Shown here: positions 26,901 through 41,900 of the stretch, piece after piece
Numbering within the stretch: the first letter of the stretch is position 1
Layout of the letters: every line of letters begins with the position of its first letter
Source of the DNA: Sthenelais limicola
Taxonomy: Eukaryota; Annelida; Polychaeta; Phyllodocida; Sigalionidae
Direction: 5' to 3'
Assembly (NCBI GenBank): GCA_942159475.1
Contig: OW804102.1
Coordinates: 20,898,684-20,962,683 of the forward strand
DNA: 64,000 nucleotides
Translations under genes and position numbers: made by a program
The notes under the pieces: model-generated
Told to the model about the DNA's origin: nothing
What the model saw: the letters and a program-made list of their open reading frames with translations, nothing else
Database searches by the model: none

Positions 26901-29900
26901 TTGCCATGGCAGCAAATTTTTTTTGGGGGGAAACGGCCATGGTGATAATTTGATCTAGTGATCAGCATACACAGGACCATGTACATGTACATCAGTAAGC
27001 AGATAGTCATATGAATACTTTCAGAATCAAATAATTAATGTCATCATGTCTTGGCCTTAGCCAACTCTACTACATCTGACATCGGGTATTAGCTGTGGTT
27101 AAGTATCTCTAAGTGCGCAGTGACTATGAAAGTAATGTCTGATCTAGTATAAGGTGGGACTGTTCAGGAAATGAGATAAACCATACCATTAGTAGGCGGA
27201 TTGGTAAACTCAGGTGCGACATTCCCCCCACGTACCCTTCCCACTAACGATCTGTCTATCGATGTTTCACAGGTGATCCAAAATACATGAGCTTGGGAAG
27301 AGATGGACCTACACTCCTGTCTATATCATGAGATGGTATATGTTGGACACAATATGGTAGAATATAGTGTGGTATGTTAGAGAAAGGATACAACCATTGA
27401 GTACTCTCTGCTACAAGGCACTATAACATCGCCTTCACCTAGCCCTCATGGGATCCATGTACATGCCCCAATGCTCTTACCTTGTGCATAAGACAATGCA
27501 TACATAATCCTTAAAGATCGTTAATACATTCGGCCTGGGAAATAGCCATGTAAAATGTCAGAGAGGCTGAGAGTATAATGGACCATAAAACACCTTCCTT
27601 GCATGTGAAATGGCAATAACTAAAGTACCTGTAGTCAAAACGTCAGCATCATTACGCTTGGTTTATAACTCAATTCATGGAGTTTGATGATAGGACAATC
27701 GGTGTAAAACTTCGCAGGATATTGAAACGTACTTGGATAAGTCGGAATTGTAGATTGTATATATCATAAGATATGGAAAATATTTTTTGTTTTTTTAAAA
27801 AACTTTATTTTCTTTATCCTGCCATCTCGGCCTCTACATTTCTAGGGTTTGTTGTTCATATACTGTCTTTCTCAGAAGCTGAAAGAAAATATTTTAAATG
27901 ATATGGAAAATATTAATTCCTAAATCAAGTTTGAATTGTTGAACGTTTGTTTGGTCCATATTATTATGGGTTTTGTCAACATGCCCTAGTCCATATGAGG
28001 CTAAAGCAAAAACAAATAATGCTAGAAGGGTCAGATCCGGGGGTATCTATATATGGGTCAGATTTTCTACGAATGTACAATTGGCGAATTCCGGACTTTG
28101 GTTCATTCTTTTCATTATATTTCTGCGAATAAATGTCGGAATAAAAATATCTTTGCATGGTTGTGTAGGAAAGACTTGTAGCTTTCAGAAAATGTATAGT
28201 TTTATGTTGTTGCATACATTATTTACTAAGCTGTTGCTGTCAAAGTGCCAAAACATGGCAAAACGGGTGTTCTTTTTCATTTTTTTTTTTTTGTTTTGCT
28301 TTTAAAGTGAATAAAAATGTGATTTAGACAAAATATCAACTTGGCTTTATGTTGTTATTAACCAATGGAAACCATCTACCGAATATTAACGACCAGTGTT
28401 TATTTTCCTTCAAGTGAGGTTGTTGGGAAAAAATGATCATTCGCACGGTGGCGTCCGCCAGAGCTACTGCCGATTACTAAAATGACATGAAGGAATATCC
28501 GTAGAATTTTAAAAATGTACATACATATTCTGTATAATGTTATCCTCATATGTGCCAAATTTCATCTTCATTGAGCGAAGTAAATCGGTCGTAGCGAGGT
28601 CGGTCTATCGCCATGTCAACTTTATCACGGTTCTTGTGTCGGTCGTCACAAGTATAAAAAAGTTTCGGAAAAAACGCCAGATTTGCAATTTTTCCTCTGT
28701 TTCAAATGTTTTGTATAATAGTTAAGCCTCAAACAATATTTTCATGCAATTTAAGCTCCTTATTATGTTCGGTTGTGTCTATTTTTAATTAAATCCGAAT
28801 AAATCGGAGGCGTCCGACACGGGTGACGTCCAGCTTAAAAAACGTACAGAGCTAGCAGCAACATTAAAACGAGGCCCCTGGCGGTCAGAGCGTGTCAAGG
28901 CCAATGCTGGGTAAGTAAACACATTTTTATCGGAGGTCCGAGTTCCGACTTTTTCCTCCAAAATCTCAATAAATACTGTGTGACACTGGTTATATCAAGC
29001 AGATCATGAAAGATAATGGACGTAAGCATCATATTTTGGCACTGAACTGGGTTGAAAAGTTTTTTTTCCGAGAATATAAACCTTTCTTCATTCGGCCTCG
29101 AAGCCTGATCTTTCGGCATGGACGCAGAGCCATTTTAAGCTAACTTATCCGGTAGACGAAAAATCGTCTAAATCTTTAGTGACGTCCGGCAAAACAATCC
29201 CAAATGCAGCAAATACTGCCATAATGTTACCAAATGCTCGCCAATCTTCACAAATTTGCTTGATATACGAGTTTATATGTTGCTGATGTGTGTATTCATG
29301 AGAAAGCGTGGTTGTTATACGGTGTTCGCCCTCCAGGGGTCTGTCATCTCCGAGCTATGGATATTGGGTGATGTGACGTCCAGCATGACAATACCAAATG
29401 GGACTAAAATTAAATTTCAAATCAAATTTTCTAACTGTCACAGTATTCCTTGGTATGTGAGCACTATATCCTGAAATTTTCATTGTTGTATTCCGTACGG
29501 TTATGTCGTAATATTGGTTTAATGAAGGTGTAATGAAGCTCTGTTGCTAATTTATTAGTTCCTATGTCGGACAACACCTGTGTTATCCTGAATTTTCATA
29601 ATCGTTTTGAACACGTCCAAATGTCTTAAATTTAATATTTCTTTGCATTTATCTGCTTGGTTATACATGTATTTGTTAGTTATAATCGTAATTATATATA
29701 TTTTTTTTTTTTTCTAACTTTTCTAATGCTAATTTAGATGTCGGACAACACTTCTCCATTTTTGGAGCTGTTCTGCTTAGACAATCGTACATATATATAT
29801 GTATTATTAGCATATTTTGATTCCCCTTTGGTGTCCCTTGAACACCCTGTAAATCATATTCCACTTTGTTCAAATATTTTTTTTGTGATTTGTAAAACCC

Positions 29901-32900
29901 GGTGACGTCCAGCATGAAAATACCAAATCCCACTCAAAATTAATTTTAATTCACATTTTCTAACTGTCACACTATTCCTCGGTATGTCCTCACTATACCA
30001 TAAAATTTCCATTTTTCTAATCCGTACGGTTATGTCGTAATATGGGTGTAATGAAGCTCTGTTGCTAATATTAGTTCCTATGTCGGACAACACCTGTCTT
30101 ATCCTGAATTTTCATAATCGTTTTAAACTCGTCCAAATGTCTTAAATTTAATATTTCTTTGCATTTATCCGCTTGGTTATACATGTATTTGTTAGTTATA
30201 ATCGTAATTATATATATATAAATTTTTTTTCTAACTTTTCTAATGCTAATTTAGATGTCGGACAACACTTCTAAATTGTTTGGAGCTGTTCTGCTTAGAC
30301 AATCGTACATATATATATTTATTATTAGCATATTTTGATTCCCCTTTGGTGTCCCTTGAACACCCTGTAAATTATCATATTCCACTTTGTTCCAATTTTT
30401 TTTTTTGATTTGTCAAACCTGGTGACGTCCATCATGAAAATACCAAATCCGACTCAAAATTAATTTTAATTCACAATTTCTAACTGTCACACTATTCCTC
30501 AGTATGTCCTCACTATACCATGAAATTTTCATGTTTCTATTCCGTACGGTTATGTCGTACTATGGGTGTAATGAAGCTCTCTTGCTAATTATTAGTTCCT
30601 ATGTCGGACAACACCTGTGTTATCCTGAATTTTCATAATCCTTTTAAACACGTCCAAATGTCTTAAATTTAATATTTCTTTGCATTTATCTGCTTCGTTA
30701 TACATGCATTTGTTAGTTATAATCGTAGTTATATATATTTTTTTTTTTTTCTAACTTTTATAATGCTAATTTAGATGTCGGACAACACTTCTAAATTGTT
30801 TCTAACTGTTCTGCTTAGACAATCGTACATATACATGTGTATTATTAGCATATTTTGATTCCCCTTTGGTGTCCCTTGAACACCCGGTAAATTATCATAT
30901 ATATTCCACTTTGTTCACATTTTTCTTTTGTGATTTGTCAAACATGGTAACGTCCAGCATGAAAATACCAAATCCGACTCAAAATTAATTTTAATTCACA
31001 ATTTCTAACTGTCACACTATTCCTCAGTATGTCCTCACTATACCATAAAATTTTCAAGTTTCTATTCCGTACGGTTATGTCGTACTATGGGTGTAATGAA
31101 GCTCTCTTGCTAATTATTAGTTCCTATGTCGGACAACACCTGTGTTATCCTGAATTTTCTTAAAATTGTTTTAAACACGTCCAAATGTCTTAAATTTAAT
31201 ATTTCTTTGCATTTATCTGCTTGGTTACATGTATTTGTTAGTTATAATCGTAATTATATATATATAAATTTTTTTTCTAACTTTTCTAATGCTAATTTAG
31301 ATGTCGGACAACACTTCTCCATTTTTGGAGCTGTTCTGCTTAGACAATCGTGTATATATATATATAATATGTATGTATTATTAGCATATTTTGATTCCCC
31401 TTTGGTGTCCCTTGAACATCCGGTAAATTATCATATACATGTATATATTCCACTTTGTTCACATTTTTTTTATTATTTTGTGATCATTTTACAAAATTTG
31501 TCAATTTTGCTATATTTTCAGCTTTAATCGGTCATTGAATCTCAGTGAATGATGGGACGTCCTGCAAAGGAAGTACGAAAGAGCGTTGCCCAGTCATGCC
31601 ACGACTACCGAGAAAATCAGAAGGTCACAAACCGTCACTTTTTGGGGCGCGAGAAGGCGCGCAAGCGTGACAGTCGGGCACGCTTGAAGGATGCTAAGAG
31701 TGCTGAGGAGAAGGCCCACGACCGGGCTATGAACCGTGCCCGGACGGCCCGTTGGCGTGCCAGGAAGAGGGAGGCAGCGGCGGAGGCAGCGCAAGAAGAT
31801 CAAGACGATGCTGCCCCTCATCCTGCGCCTGAACCTGAAGATCCACCCGCCGAGCCAACTGGACGGGTGTCAAGGCGGCTCTTCGCGCACCTCGCGCCCA
31901 CCGGAGCGAAGCGTGGCCGTGGCCGTGGCCAGACCAGACCGGCCGCCCCAGAGGAGCCCGCCCCAGAGGAGCCCGCCCCAGAGGAGCCCGCCCCAGAGGA
32001 GCCCGCCCCAGAGGAGCCCGCCCCAGAGGAGCCCGCCCCAGAGGAGCCCGCCCCAGAGGAGCCCGCCCCAGAGGAGCCCGCCCTGGAGCAGCGTGGCCCC
32101 GAGCCTGGCCCCAAGAAGAAGAACAAGAAAGGGAAAGCTGTGCCCAAAAAAGGTCTCGCCCCCCCACCTGAGGCTGATGTCCTCAGTGACAGCGATGAGG
32201 AGGGCCACAATGCTGCAGCTCTGCGGCGTATGCTGAGCCTACACGGCAAACGCCCGGTAGGACAAACTTGTATTTTAGGAATATTCTGTTATTTTAATTT
32301 GCAATGAAACTGTCTTAGGAATAGTCTCACCAAACTGCTGTCATAGTCATGTATACACTGTACATATTTTCTAAATCTCATTCGTCAATCATCCTATTAC
32401 TCACAAGGAATGTAGCTTTGTTTAATTTTTTTTTCCATTACATGTAATAAATAAAATTTAATCTAATTTGTTTGCAGGCCTCGGACGCCAGTACAAGTAA
32501 GCCCGGCCAGCCCCCCCGGAAGCGGAAACGCACCGCGACCCATACACCGCGCATGGCGGAAGACCTCATGTATGTATAATTATAGCACATACATTTGTCT
32601 AATATTATAATCTTATACTTATTATAAATAATAAAATTGGCAGTGGTAACACTTTGGTTATGGGTCTCAAGTAGGCAATAATGTTAATTTTGGTTCGGTA
32701 CATTTTTTAATAGTGCTACTGTTGCCCAAGCGATGAAGAAGGTGTAGTGGTTGTAAGTAATGGCTAAACGAAATTTTACATGTTGCTGTTTATGCAGCTG
32801 TTTATGTTAATGTTTTATTTTGCTTTGCTTTGTTATTGTTTTATGTTGCCTGCTTGCTGAGAATAATTTTGTTTGTTTCATCTAATTACTGTTTGGTTAA

Positions 32901-35900
32901 GGTTGCTTATTTCTATAAATTAATAATTAATTTCCGAAAATGTACAATTGCCACTTCAACTGTAATTCTATTCAATCAACCTGAAAAATTAAGAAAATTG
33001 GGTATGGAATGATTCAGTATCCAATCGATGTATGTGTACAAGTATGTTATTTAAACTGTATTTGGAAGCTCATTGTGTCGTAACTTTTTGTTATTTGAAA
33101 GAACTAATGAAGGCCAATTGTACATTTTCCGAATGTCTGACACTTAGACATTTTTTGTTGGTGCTGTTGCTTTGCCTAGGTTTGTTTGTTATTTTGCTTT
33201 TATAATTGCCCCTAACCCAAATGTAGGTCAAGCAGTACTGACGGCCCACCACCCGATACGGACTCAGAAAGTCCGTTCATTCGGCCAACCCCCCGCTCTC
33301 GCCACACGCCCCGCAAGAACCGGCTGCGGTACAACCTCAAGGTTGAGCGTGAGGCCAAGCATGTGCTAAACAAAAAGGTTTGGCGCATGGACAAGGAGCT
33401 GCGGCGTCTGCGGCGTCAACTCCAGGCCCAAACTCCATCCCCCGCAAAAACCCAAACCTACGAGGACTTCCAGCGGGAGATGCTGGAGGAGGACGACACC
33501 GACCTGGAACCGCAGAACCAGGGTGACCTCAGCAGCCGCGCCTCATCTCCTGTGTCTGGGACTGCAACACCTACGCTCGGCACAGATGATGAGAGTGCAG
33601 CTGGAGGTCTCCCTGGTCAAACACCACCTACCGGAACCCCAGGTCAGTTCAACTCTCGTGCCCCAATTACACCCAACCCCACTCCTCCTGCCCCACGTCC
33701 ACATGCACCCGACAGCCACCAAACCCCGGAACAAAAGGCAGCACTCTACGACACCATCATGGGCAACGTCCGGGCGCTGCCAAAGAAAGAGCGGACAAAG
33801 GTTGTGGCTGCACTTGTGTCTCCCGAGAACATCAGGGAGCTGAGGGCAGCCTCCCGCATTGCCTGTGACACTGGTTTGGACAGGAGGACTGTCGTTGCCA
33901 AACAAACCAGTGAGCCATCGGCAAGGCACCTGATGTTTGAGAGCCAAAGGCAGCAGATCATTGACTTTTTCACCCGCCCGGAGAACTCCATCACACTCCC
34001 GGGTGTGAAAGACACAAAAACGATCGACGGGGTCAAGTACCAAAAAGTGGTACTGACCGAATTCCTCCATGTACTTCACCGGAAGTACATGTTGGAATTC
34101 GGTCCAGTAAGCTGCAGTTTTTTCACTGGTGTGCGGAGAGACAACACCTGGATCCGGCCAGTGTGGAACAACAGTGAGCAGGTGTGCCTGTGCAAGAGGC
34201 ACCAGAACTTTGCCCTGCGCATCCGGGCAGTGCCAGACCTGAAGTTGCCACCCATTGTGGATCGCCTCATTAGGCAGGTCACTCCAGCGGAACTGGAAGC
34301 AAGGCTTCGGGCAGCCACGCTTCCAGCCGTCATCCAGTACAAGACCTGGAAAACGGTGGATGTGGCCTATGGGAAGGACGGCAAAACTTCCAAGAAACTC
34401 CAGCTGGTGGCCGAGGAGGAGGAGCGTGCTGCCTTCATCGCTGCGACGACCGCAGAAATGAAGGAGGTGGTACCCCATTGTGCTCGGGTGTATGCCCAGT
34501 ACAATGCAGTGCGCACCCTCCGCGAGAACCTGCCCCACGATTCAGTCACCATCCAGATGGACTTTGCTGAGAACTGGATCGTGACGCACTTCGAGGAGGT
34601 GTCATCTGCGTACTATGGAAATGACCCCATCACAGTCCATCCTGTGGTCGTCCACTGGCGTGACACAGAAGAGGACAAGACCAAGACCGACTCTTTTGTG
34701 TTCGTCAGTGACGACAGGTGCCATGATGTGGGTGCAATCTTTGCTTATATGAAGATCTTAGCGCCAGAAGTTCAAGCCAGGCACCCACACATCAGGCACT
34801 TCCATTATTTCACAGATGGCCCCTCCTCCCAGTACCGCAACTGCTCCATGTTTGCCTTGGTTGCCAAGCATGCAAACCTCCTGGGTGTGGAGGCCACATG
34901 GTCCTACTTTGAGGCAGGGCACGGCAAGGGGCCTTGCGATGGACTCGGCGCAGCAGCCAAGAGAACTGCCACCTATGCTATCCGCAGGAAGCAAAAGGTG
35001 TGCTGCGCCGAGGACTTTGCTGTCGCCGGCAACATGGCGGAGGGTAATGTCCGGTACATCCATGTGCCGGATGTTGCTACCCAGCAGGCACGAGACGAGC
35101 TGAAGGCCCAAGCTCAAGTGAGGTCCATCCCGGGCACCATGAAGACCCACATGGTTGTCCCCGATCCATCAGGTAGCGGCGTGCGTTTCCGCGAAACATC
35201 ATGTTTCAATGCATGCTGCCTCTCTGGTGGGTCGTGGAAGTTTGGCTGCCCTGGGTGGGCCCACCACAAATTCCGCCCTAAAGGGCAACAGAAAGGTACA
35301 TTATTTCTTCCAACGATGCTTAAAATAACAATTTATTTGCATTTACTAATTTACTTAAATTTAATTTATTTACACTTCATTTATTTGCAGTTAATCATAT
35401 TGTTTTATGTATATTAAGATTAAGATTAAGATTAAGATTAAAATGTTATCGTTTGACACAATTTTAATAAACCTAATTTAAAATAAATTTGGCAATACTG
35501 TAAAGTTAATTATAAACTTTAGCCAACCTAAGTTTTAGTTTATACACAAGTTTAATTTGTTTGCTTACCAACAATTATATTCACATACATGTGATCATCT
35601 GAATTAACTTAATGATTAATGGATTATGAAGATGTACTGATCCCGAATATCTATTTTTGCTATGTTTCAGTGGTGCAAGTTGAGGACCCTGCCCCCCCAC
35701 CCCGCCACAGAGCCCCCCGAGATCCCCCCGCCGAATCTCCCACCGCGGCCCTAGCTTCCAACACCCCCGGGGTTGTTGTCGAAGAGGGCGTGGCTCCCAC
35801 TGTGGCCCATGCTTCCACCCCCGGGGTGGTTGTCGAGGAGGTCGTGGACGGAGAGACGGCTGATCCCCCACCCCCACCTCCACCCAAGTGTCCCCCCGCC

Positions 35901-38900
35901 GAATCTCCAAAAGCGGCCCGAAACTCCAACACCCCCGAGGTGGTTGTCGAGGAGGGCGTGGACGGAGAGACGGCTGATCCCCCACCACCACCTCCACCCA
36001 AGTGTCCCCCCGCCGAATCTCCAAAAGCGGCCCGAAACTCCAACACCCCCGGGGTGGTTGTCGAGGAGGGCGTGGACGGAGAGACGGCTGATCCCCCACC
36101 CCCACCTCCACCCAAGTGTCCCCCCGCCGAATCTCCAAAAGCGGCCCGAAACTCCAACACCCCCGAGGTGGTTGTCGAGGAGGGCGTGGACGGAGAGACG
36201 GCTGATCCCCCACCCCCACCTCCACCCAAGTGTCCCCCCGCCGAATCTCCAAAAGCGGCCCGAAACTCCAACACCCCCGAGGTGGTTGTCGAGGAGGGCG
36301 TGGACGGAGAGACGGCTGATCCCCCACCCCCACCTCCACCCAAGTGTCCCCCCGCCGAATCTCCAAAAGCGGCCCGAAACTCCAACACCCCCGGGGTGGT
36401 TGTCGAGGAGGGCGTGGACGGAGAGACGGCTGATCCCCCACCCCCACCTCCACCCAAGTGTCCCCCCGCCGAATCTCCAAAAGCGGCCCGAAACTCCAAC
36501 ACCCCCGGGGTGGTTGTCGAGGAGGGCGTGGACGGAGAGACGGCTGATCCCCCACCACCACCTCCACCCAAGTGTCCCCCCGCCGAATCTCCAAAAGCGG
36601 CCCGAAACTCCAACACCCCCGGGGTGGTTGTCGAGGAGGGCGTGGACGGAGAGACGGCTGATCCCCCACCCCCACCTCCACCCAAGTGTCCCCCCGCCGA
36701 ATCTCCAAAAGCGGCCCGAAACTCCAACACCCCCGAGGTGGTTGTCGAGGAGGGCGTGGACGGAGAGACGGCTGATCCCCCACCCCCACCTCCACCCAAG
36801 TGTCCCCCCGCCGAATCTCCAAAAGCGGCCCGAAACTCCAACACCCCCGAGGTGGTTGTCGAGGAGGGCGTGGACGGAGAGACGGCTGATCCCCCACCCC
36901 CACCTCCACCCAAGTGTCCCCCCCGCCGAATCTCCAAAAGCGGCCCGAAACTCCAACACCCCCGGGGTGGTTGTCGAGGAGGGCGTGGACGGAGAGACGG
37001 CTGATCCCCCACCCCCACCTCCACCCAAGTGTCCCCCCCGCCGAATCTCCAAAAGCGGCCCGAAACTCCAACACCCCCGGGGTGGTTGTCGAGGAGGGCG
37101 TGGACGGAGAGACGGCTGATCCCCCACCCCCACCTCCACCCAAGTGTCCCCCCGCCGAATCTCCCACCGCGGCCCTAGCTTCCAACACCCCCGGGGTTGT
37201 TGTCGAAGAGGGCGTGGCTCCCACTGTGGCCCATGCTTCCACCCCCGGGGTGGTTGTCGAGGAGGTCGTGGACGGAGAGACGGCTGATCCCCCACCCCCA
37301 CCTCCACCCAAGTGTCCCCCCGCCGAATCTCCCACCGCGGCCCTAGCTTCCAACACCCCCGGGGTTGTTGTCGAAGAGGGCGTGGCTCCCACTGTGGCCC
37401 ATGCTTCCACCCCCGGGGTGGTTGTCGAGGAGGTCGTGGACGGAGAGACGGCTGATCCCCCACCCCCACCTCCACCCAAGTGTCCCCCCGCCGAATCTCC
37501 AAAAGCGGCCCGAAACTCCAACACCCCCGGGGTGGTTGTCGAGGAGGGCGTGGACGGAGAGACGGCTGATCCCCCACCCCCACCCAAACCTCCTGCACCA
37601 CAAGCTCTAGCCCTGAGTGACCAACAGGAGGAGGAGAAGGAGGATCTGCCCGCTCCTATATCCACCGGTGCCACCACGGAGGACAAGGAGGATCGTCCGG
37701 AGACCCCCCCTGTAGCTGCCAAGCCTGAGGATCGCGAGGCGGAGGACCATGAGGATCGTCCTGAGACCCCCCCTGTAGCTGCCAAGCCTGAGGATCCCGA
37801 GCCGGAGGACCATGAGGATCGTCCTGAGACCCATGTCGCTGAGCCCCAGAGTCCATGTCTGCAGGTAGGAGACTTTGTGGCGGCAGTCTACGACAACAAC
37901 TGGTGGCTGGGCCAGGTGCTGTCTCTGCTTGCAGATGAGGTCGAACTCAAGTTCATGTGGCCTTTTGGGAACGATGATCCGGCACGGCAGTTTTACTGGC
38001 CATCGAGGGCCGACCAGTTGGAGGTTCCACGCGAAGATATAATCTGCCAGGTCAGACCACCGACCCCGCTGCATTCTTCTGGTAGGCGCAACAAAAAGCT
38101 AAAGCTCAGTGCCTCCGACCACAAGATGATCATCAAGAGTCTGGACGATGGTCATTTCTTGTAAATTGTAAATTAATTTAAGCTGCTCTTTTCAAAATTT
38201 CACAATTTAAAATTTCTGTTTGACTTTAAATATTAATATGGTTATAGGATAATTAAAATGTAATGTAATGTGTACAAACAAATGAATATTTGTGAATTTA
38301 ATGTCTTCTTACACATGTTGGCCATGTACTTGCCAAGCACCATGTTGGCAATGTACTTGCTGAATGGTCAAACAAATCCACATATGAATATTTGTGAAAT
38401 TAATGTCTTCTTACACATGTTGGCCATGTACTTGCCAAGCATGGGTGGTTATCCTGTGACAAACTATGGTCAAACAGATCCACATATGAATATTTGTGGA
38501 TTTAATGTCTTCTTACATACATTGTATACGTATACTGTACATGTATGCTGGCCATGTACTTGCGAAGCATGGGTGGTTATGCTGTAACGTGTACAGAGAA
38601 ACTAGGTGTATGCTGTTTACATGGGTCAAACAGATACACACACGTTATGAATAATTGTGGATTTAATGTCTTCTTACACATGTACATACATACTACATGT
38701 CTGTATGCTGGCCATGTACTTGCCAAGCATGGGTGGTTATGCTGTAACGTGTACAGAGAAACTAGGTGTATGCTGTATACATGGGTCAAACAGATACACA
38801 CACGTTATGAATATTTGTGGATTTAATGTCTTCTTACACATGTACATACATGTCTGTATGCTGGCCATGTACTTGCAAAGCATGGGTGGTTATGCTGTAA

Positions 38901-41900
38901 CGTGTACAGAGAAACTAGGTGTATGCTGTATACATGGGTCAAACAGATACACACACGTTATGAATAATTGTGGATTTAATGTCTTCTTACACATGTACAT
39001 ACATACTACATGTCTGTATGCTGGCCATGTACTTGCCAAGCATGGGTGGTTATGCTGTAACGTGTACAGAGAAACTAGGTGTATGCTGTATACATGGGTC
39101 AAACAGATACACACACGTTATGAATATTTGTGGATTTAATGTCTTCTTACACATGTACATACATGTCTGTATGCTGGCCATGTACTTGCCAAGCATGGGT
39201 GGTTATGCTGTAACGTGTACAGAGAAACTAGGTGTATGCTGTATACATGGGTCAAACAGATACACACACATTATGAATATTTGTGGATTTAATGTCTTCT
39301 TACACATGTACATACATGTCTGTATGCTGGCCATGTACTTGCCAAGCATGGGTGGTTATGCTGTAACGTGTACAGAGAAACTAGGTGTATGCTGTATACA
39401 TGGGTCAAACCGATACACACACGTTATGAATAATTGTGGATTTAATGTCTTCTTACACATGTACATACATGTCTGTATGCTGGCCATGTACTTGCCAAGC
39501 ATGGGTGGTTATGCTGTAACGTGTACAGAGAAACTAGGTGTATGCTGTATACATGGGTCAAACAGATACACACACGTTATGAATTTGTGGATTTAATGTC
39601 GGAAATGGTGGTTATTTGACAGGATTGGTGAAGGCCAATTGCACAATTTCTATAAACCTTACCTCTGTAGACACATATGATACCATTGATGACGATCAAT
39701 TGTGAATTTGTCTGTGATCTCACAACAATTGGAGCCTTTTCTTAATGATGTGATGTCCGCCATTTAAACTGTGACGTCCGACATAAGGACAGTTCTTTAT
39801 GGTCCAAATGCTTTCTTGTCAGCATTATTTAACATTAAATGAACTCTAGACATGTCCGGCTGGCTGGACAAGCAAGTTTATAAGTATGTCACTACTATTT
39901 TTGGCATTCAAGATAGTGGAAACATTAGAGTTTATGTAAACTATGAATGTTCTGAGAGTAATCTGTCCTGACATTTATGTCAAAGTTTTTGGTAAGAACT
40001 TCTTTTCATGGCATTGTTCTTCCACATGTTGGACATGCACATGCCAAGTTCAGCAACTCAAAGTTGGATATTTAGCTCTCAGGAGGAGTTTAAAAATTGT
40101 TGGTGCAGGTCGTGATGTCCGACATAAGTAATGTATTGTCCGACACGATAACTATTAGTTCTCACATGAGGATGTGAGAGGTGCTGATTATAGTTTTTGC
40201 TCAGTTTTCTCGACTGGGTTATTTAGTGATGGTATTGTGCTGTCAATAACAGCTGTTTTCCTAAACATTAAAGACATTACTCACTCCCTCAGGGCACTTG
40301 CAAAGAGTAAGTTTACTGAATTTCACAGTTTTTACAACTTTGGTGTAGTCTGTGTGTAAAGTAAAGTCATGTGAAACATTTCTGGTCACTTTATATGGTT
40401 GTTACACATGTTGGCCATGTACTTGCCAAGTTTAGTTGTTGTATTTCGGTGGTTTTCCTCTCAGGAGGAGTTTAAAAATTGTTGGTGCAGGTTGTGATGT
40501 CCGACATAAGTAATGTATTGTCCGACACGATAACTATTAGTTCTCACATGAGGATGTGAGAGGTGCTGATTGTAGTTTTTGCTCAGTTTTCTCGACTGGG
40601 TTATTTAGTGATGGTATTGTGCTGTCAATAACAGCTGTTTTCCTAAACATTAAAGACATTACTCACTCCCTCAGGGCACTTGCAAAGAGTGAGTTTACTG
40701 AATTTCACAGTTTTTACAACTTTGGTGTAGTCTGTGTGTAAAGTAAAGTCATGTGAAACATTTCTGGTCACTTTATATGGTTGTTACACATGTTGGCCAT
40801 GTACTTGCCAAGTTTAGTTGTTGTATTTCGGTGGTTTTCCTCTCAGGAGGAGTTTAAAAAATGTGGGTGCAGGTCGTGATGTCCGACATAAGTAATGTAT
40901 TGTCCGACACGATAACTAGTAGTTCTCATATCATGATCTGAGAGGTGCTGATGATATTTTTTCCTTAGTTATTTCGACTTGATTAGTGAGTAATCATGTT
41001 GTGCTGTCTAGAACAGCAGTTTTCTGAAAGATTAAAGACACTTTTGCCTTCATCAGGGCCAATGTACAAAATTATTTTCTGGAATTTTACCTTTTTGGAG
41101 TGTTTGGTGAAAGCTGCTGCCAAAGTAAAGTTATGTAGATGAATATTTATGCATTTAATGTCTTCTTACACATGTTGGCAATGTACTTGCCAAGTTTAGT
41201 TGTTGTATTGTGGTTGTTTTGCTCACAGGAGGAGATTAAAAATTATTGGTGCAGGTTGTGACGTCCGACATAAGTAATGTATTGTCCGACACGATAACTA
41301 GTAGTTCTCATATCATGATCTGAGTGGTGCTGATGATAGTTTTTCCTTAGTTATTTCGACTTGATTAGTGAGTAATCATGTTGTGCTGTCTAGAACAGCA
41401 GTTTTCTGAAAGATTAAAGACACTTTTGCCTTCAACAGGGCCAATGTACAAAATTATTTTCTGGAATTTTACCTTTTTGGGGAGTTTGGTGAAAGCTACT
41501 GCCAAAGTAAAGTTATGTAGATGAATATTTATGCATTTAATGTCTTCTTACACATGTTGGCCATGTACTTGCCAAGTTTAGTTGTTGTATTTTGGTTGTT
41601 TTGCTCACAGGAGGAGATTAAAAATTATGGGTGCAGGTTGTGACGTCCGACATAAGTAATGTATTGTCCGACACGATAACTAGTAGTTCTCATATCATGA
41701 TCTGAGAGGTGCTGATGATAGTTTTTCCTTAGTTATTTCGACTTGATTAGTGAGTAATCATGTTGTGCTGTCTAGAACAGCAGTTTTCTGAAAGATTAAA
41801 GACACTTTTGCCTTCAACAGGGCCAATGTACAAAATTATTTTCTGGAATTTTACCTTTTTGGGGAGTTTGGTGAAAGCTACTGCCAAAGTAAAGTTATGT

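Larger units (their letters stand above)
19500..28054. other. proximal part of intron 7, repeat remnants only
   Basis: No supported host exon. Contains a GGGTCAG-type element, a possible LINE remnant, an 82-bp tandem duplication and a short TSD-flanked insertion, listed separately. Elsewhere I see only AT-rich unique sequence. Confidence 0.5.

Noticed and set aside
31594..32249. Other-frame and minus-strand frames with AGSSG or RAPLG repeats
   Set aside because: Shadows of the 15-bp APEEP repeat in transposase exon 1.
33523..35150. Overlapping frames of 60-331 codons on both strands
   Set aside because: Shadows of transposase exon 3, whose GC-rich codons leave other frames open.
35581..37785. 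Minus-strand frames of 454-734 codons rich in GGGGGG and SSTTT
   Set aside because: They are antisense shadows of the 114-bp coding minisatellite; unit length divisible by three keeps all frames open. No start context or splice sites support them.
38270..39596. Plus-strand frames with repeated MDLMSSYTC/GVCCIHGSNRYTH
   Set aside because: The 153-bp unit equals 51 codons, so the tandem array stays open by chance. The steps of 160 bp break the frame and no protein family is recognisable.
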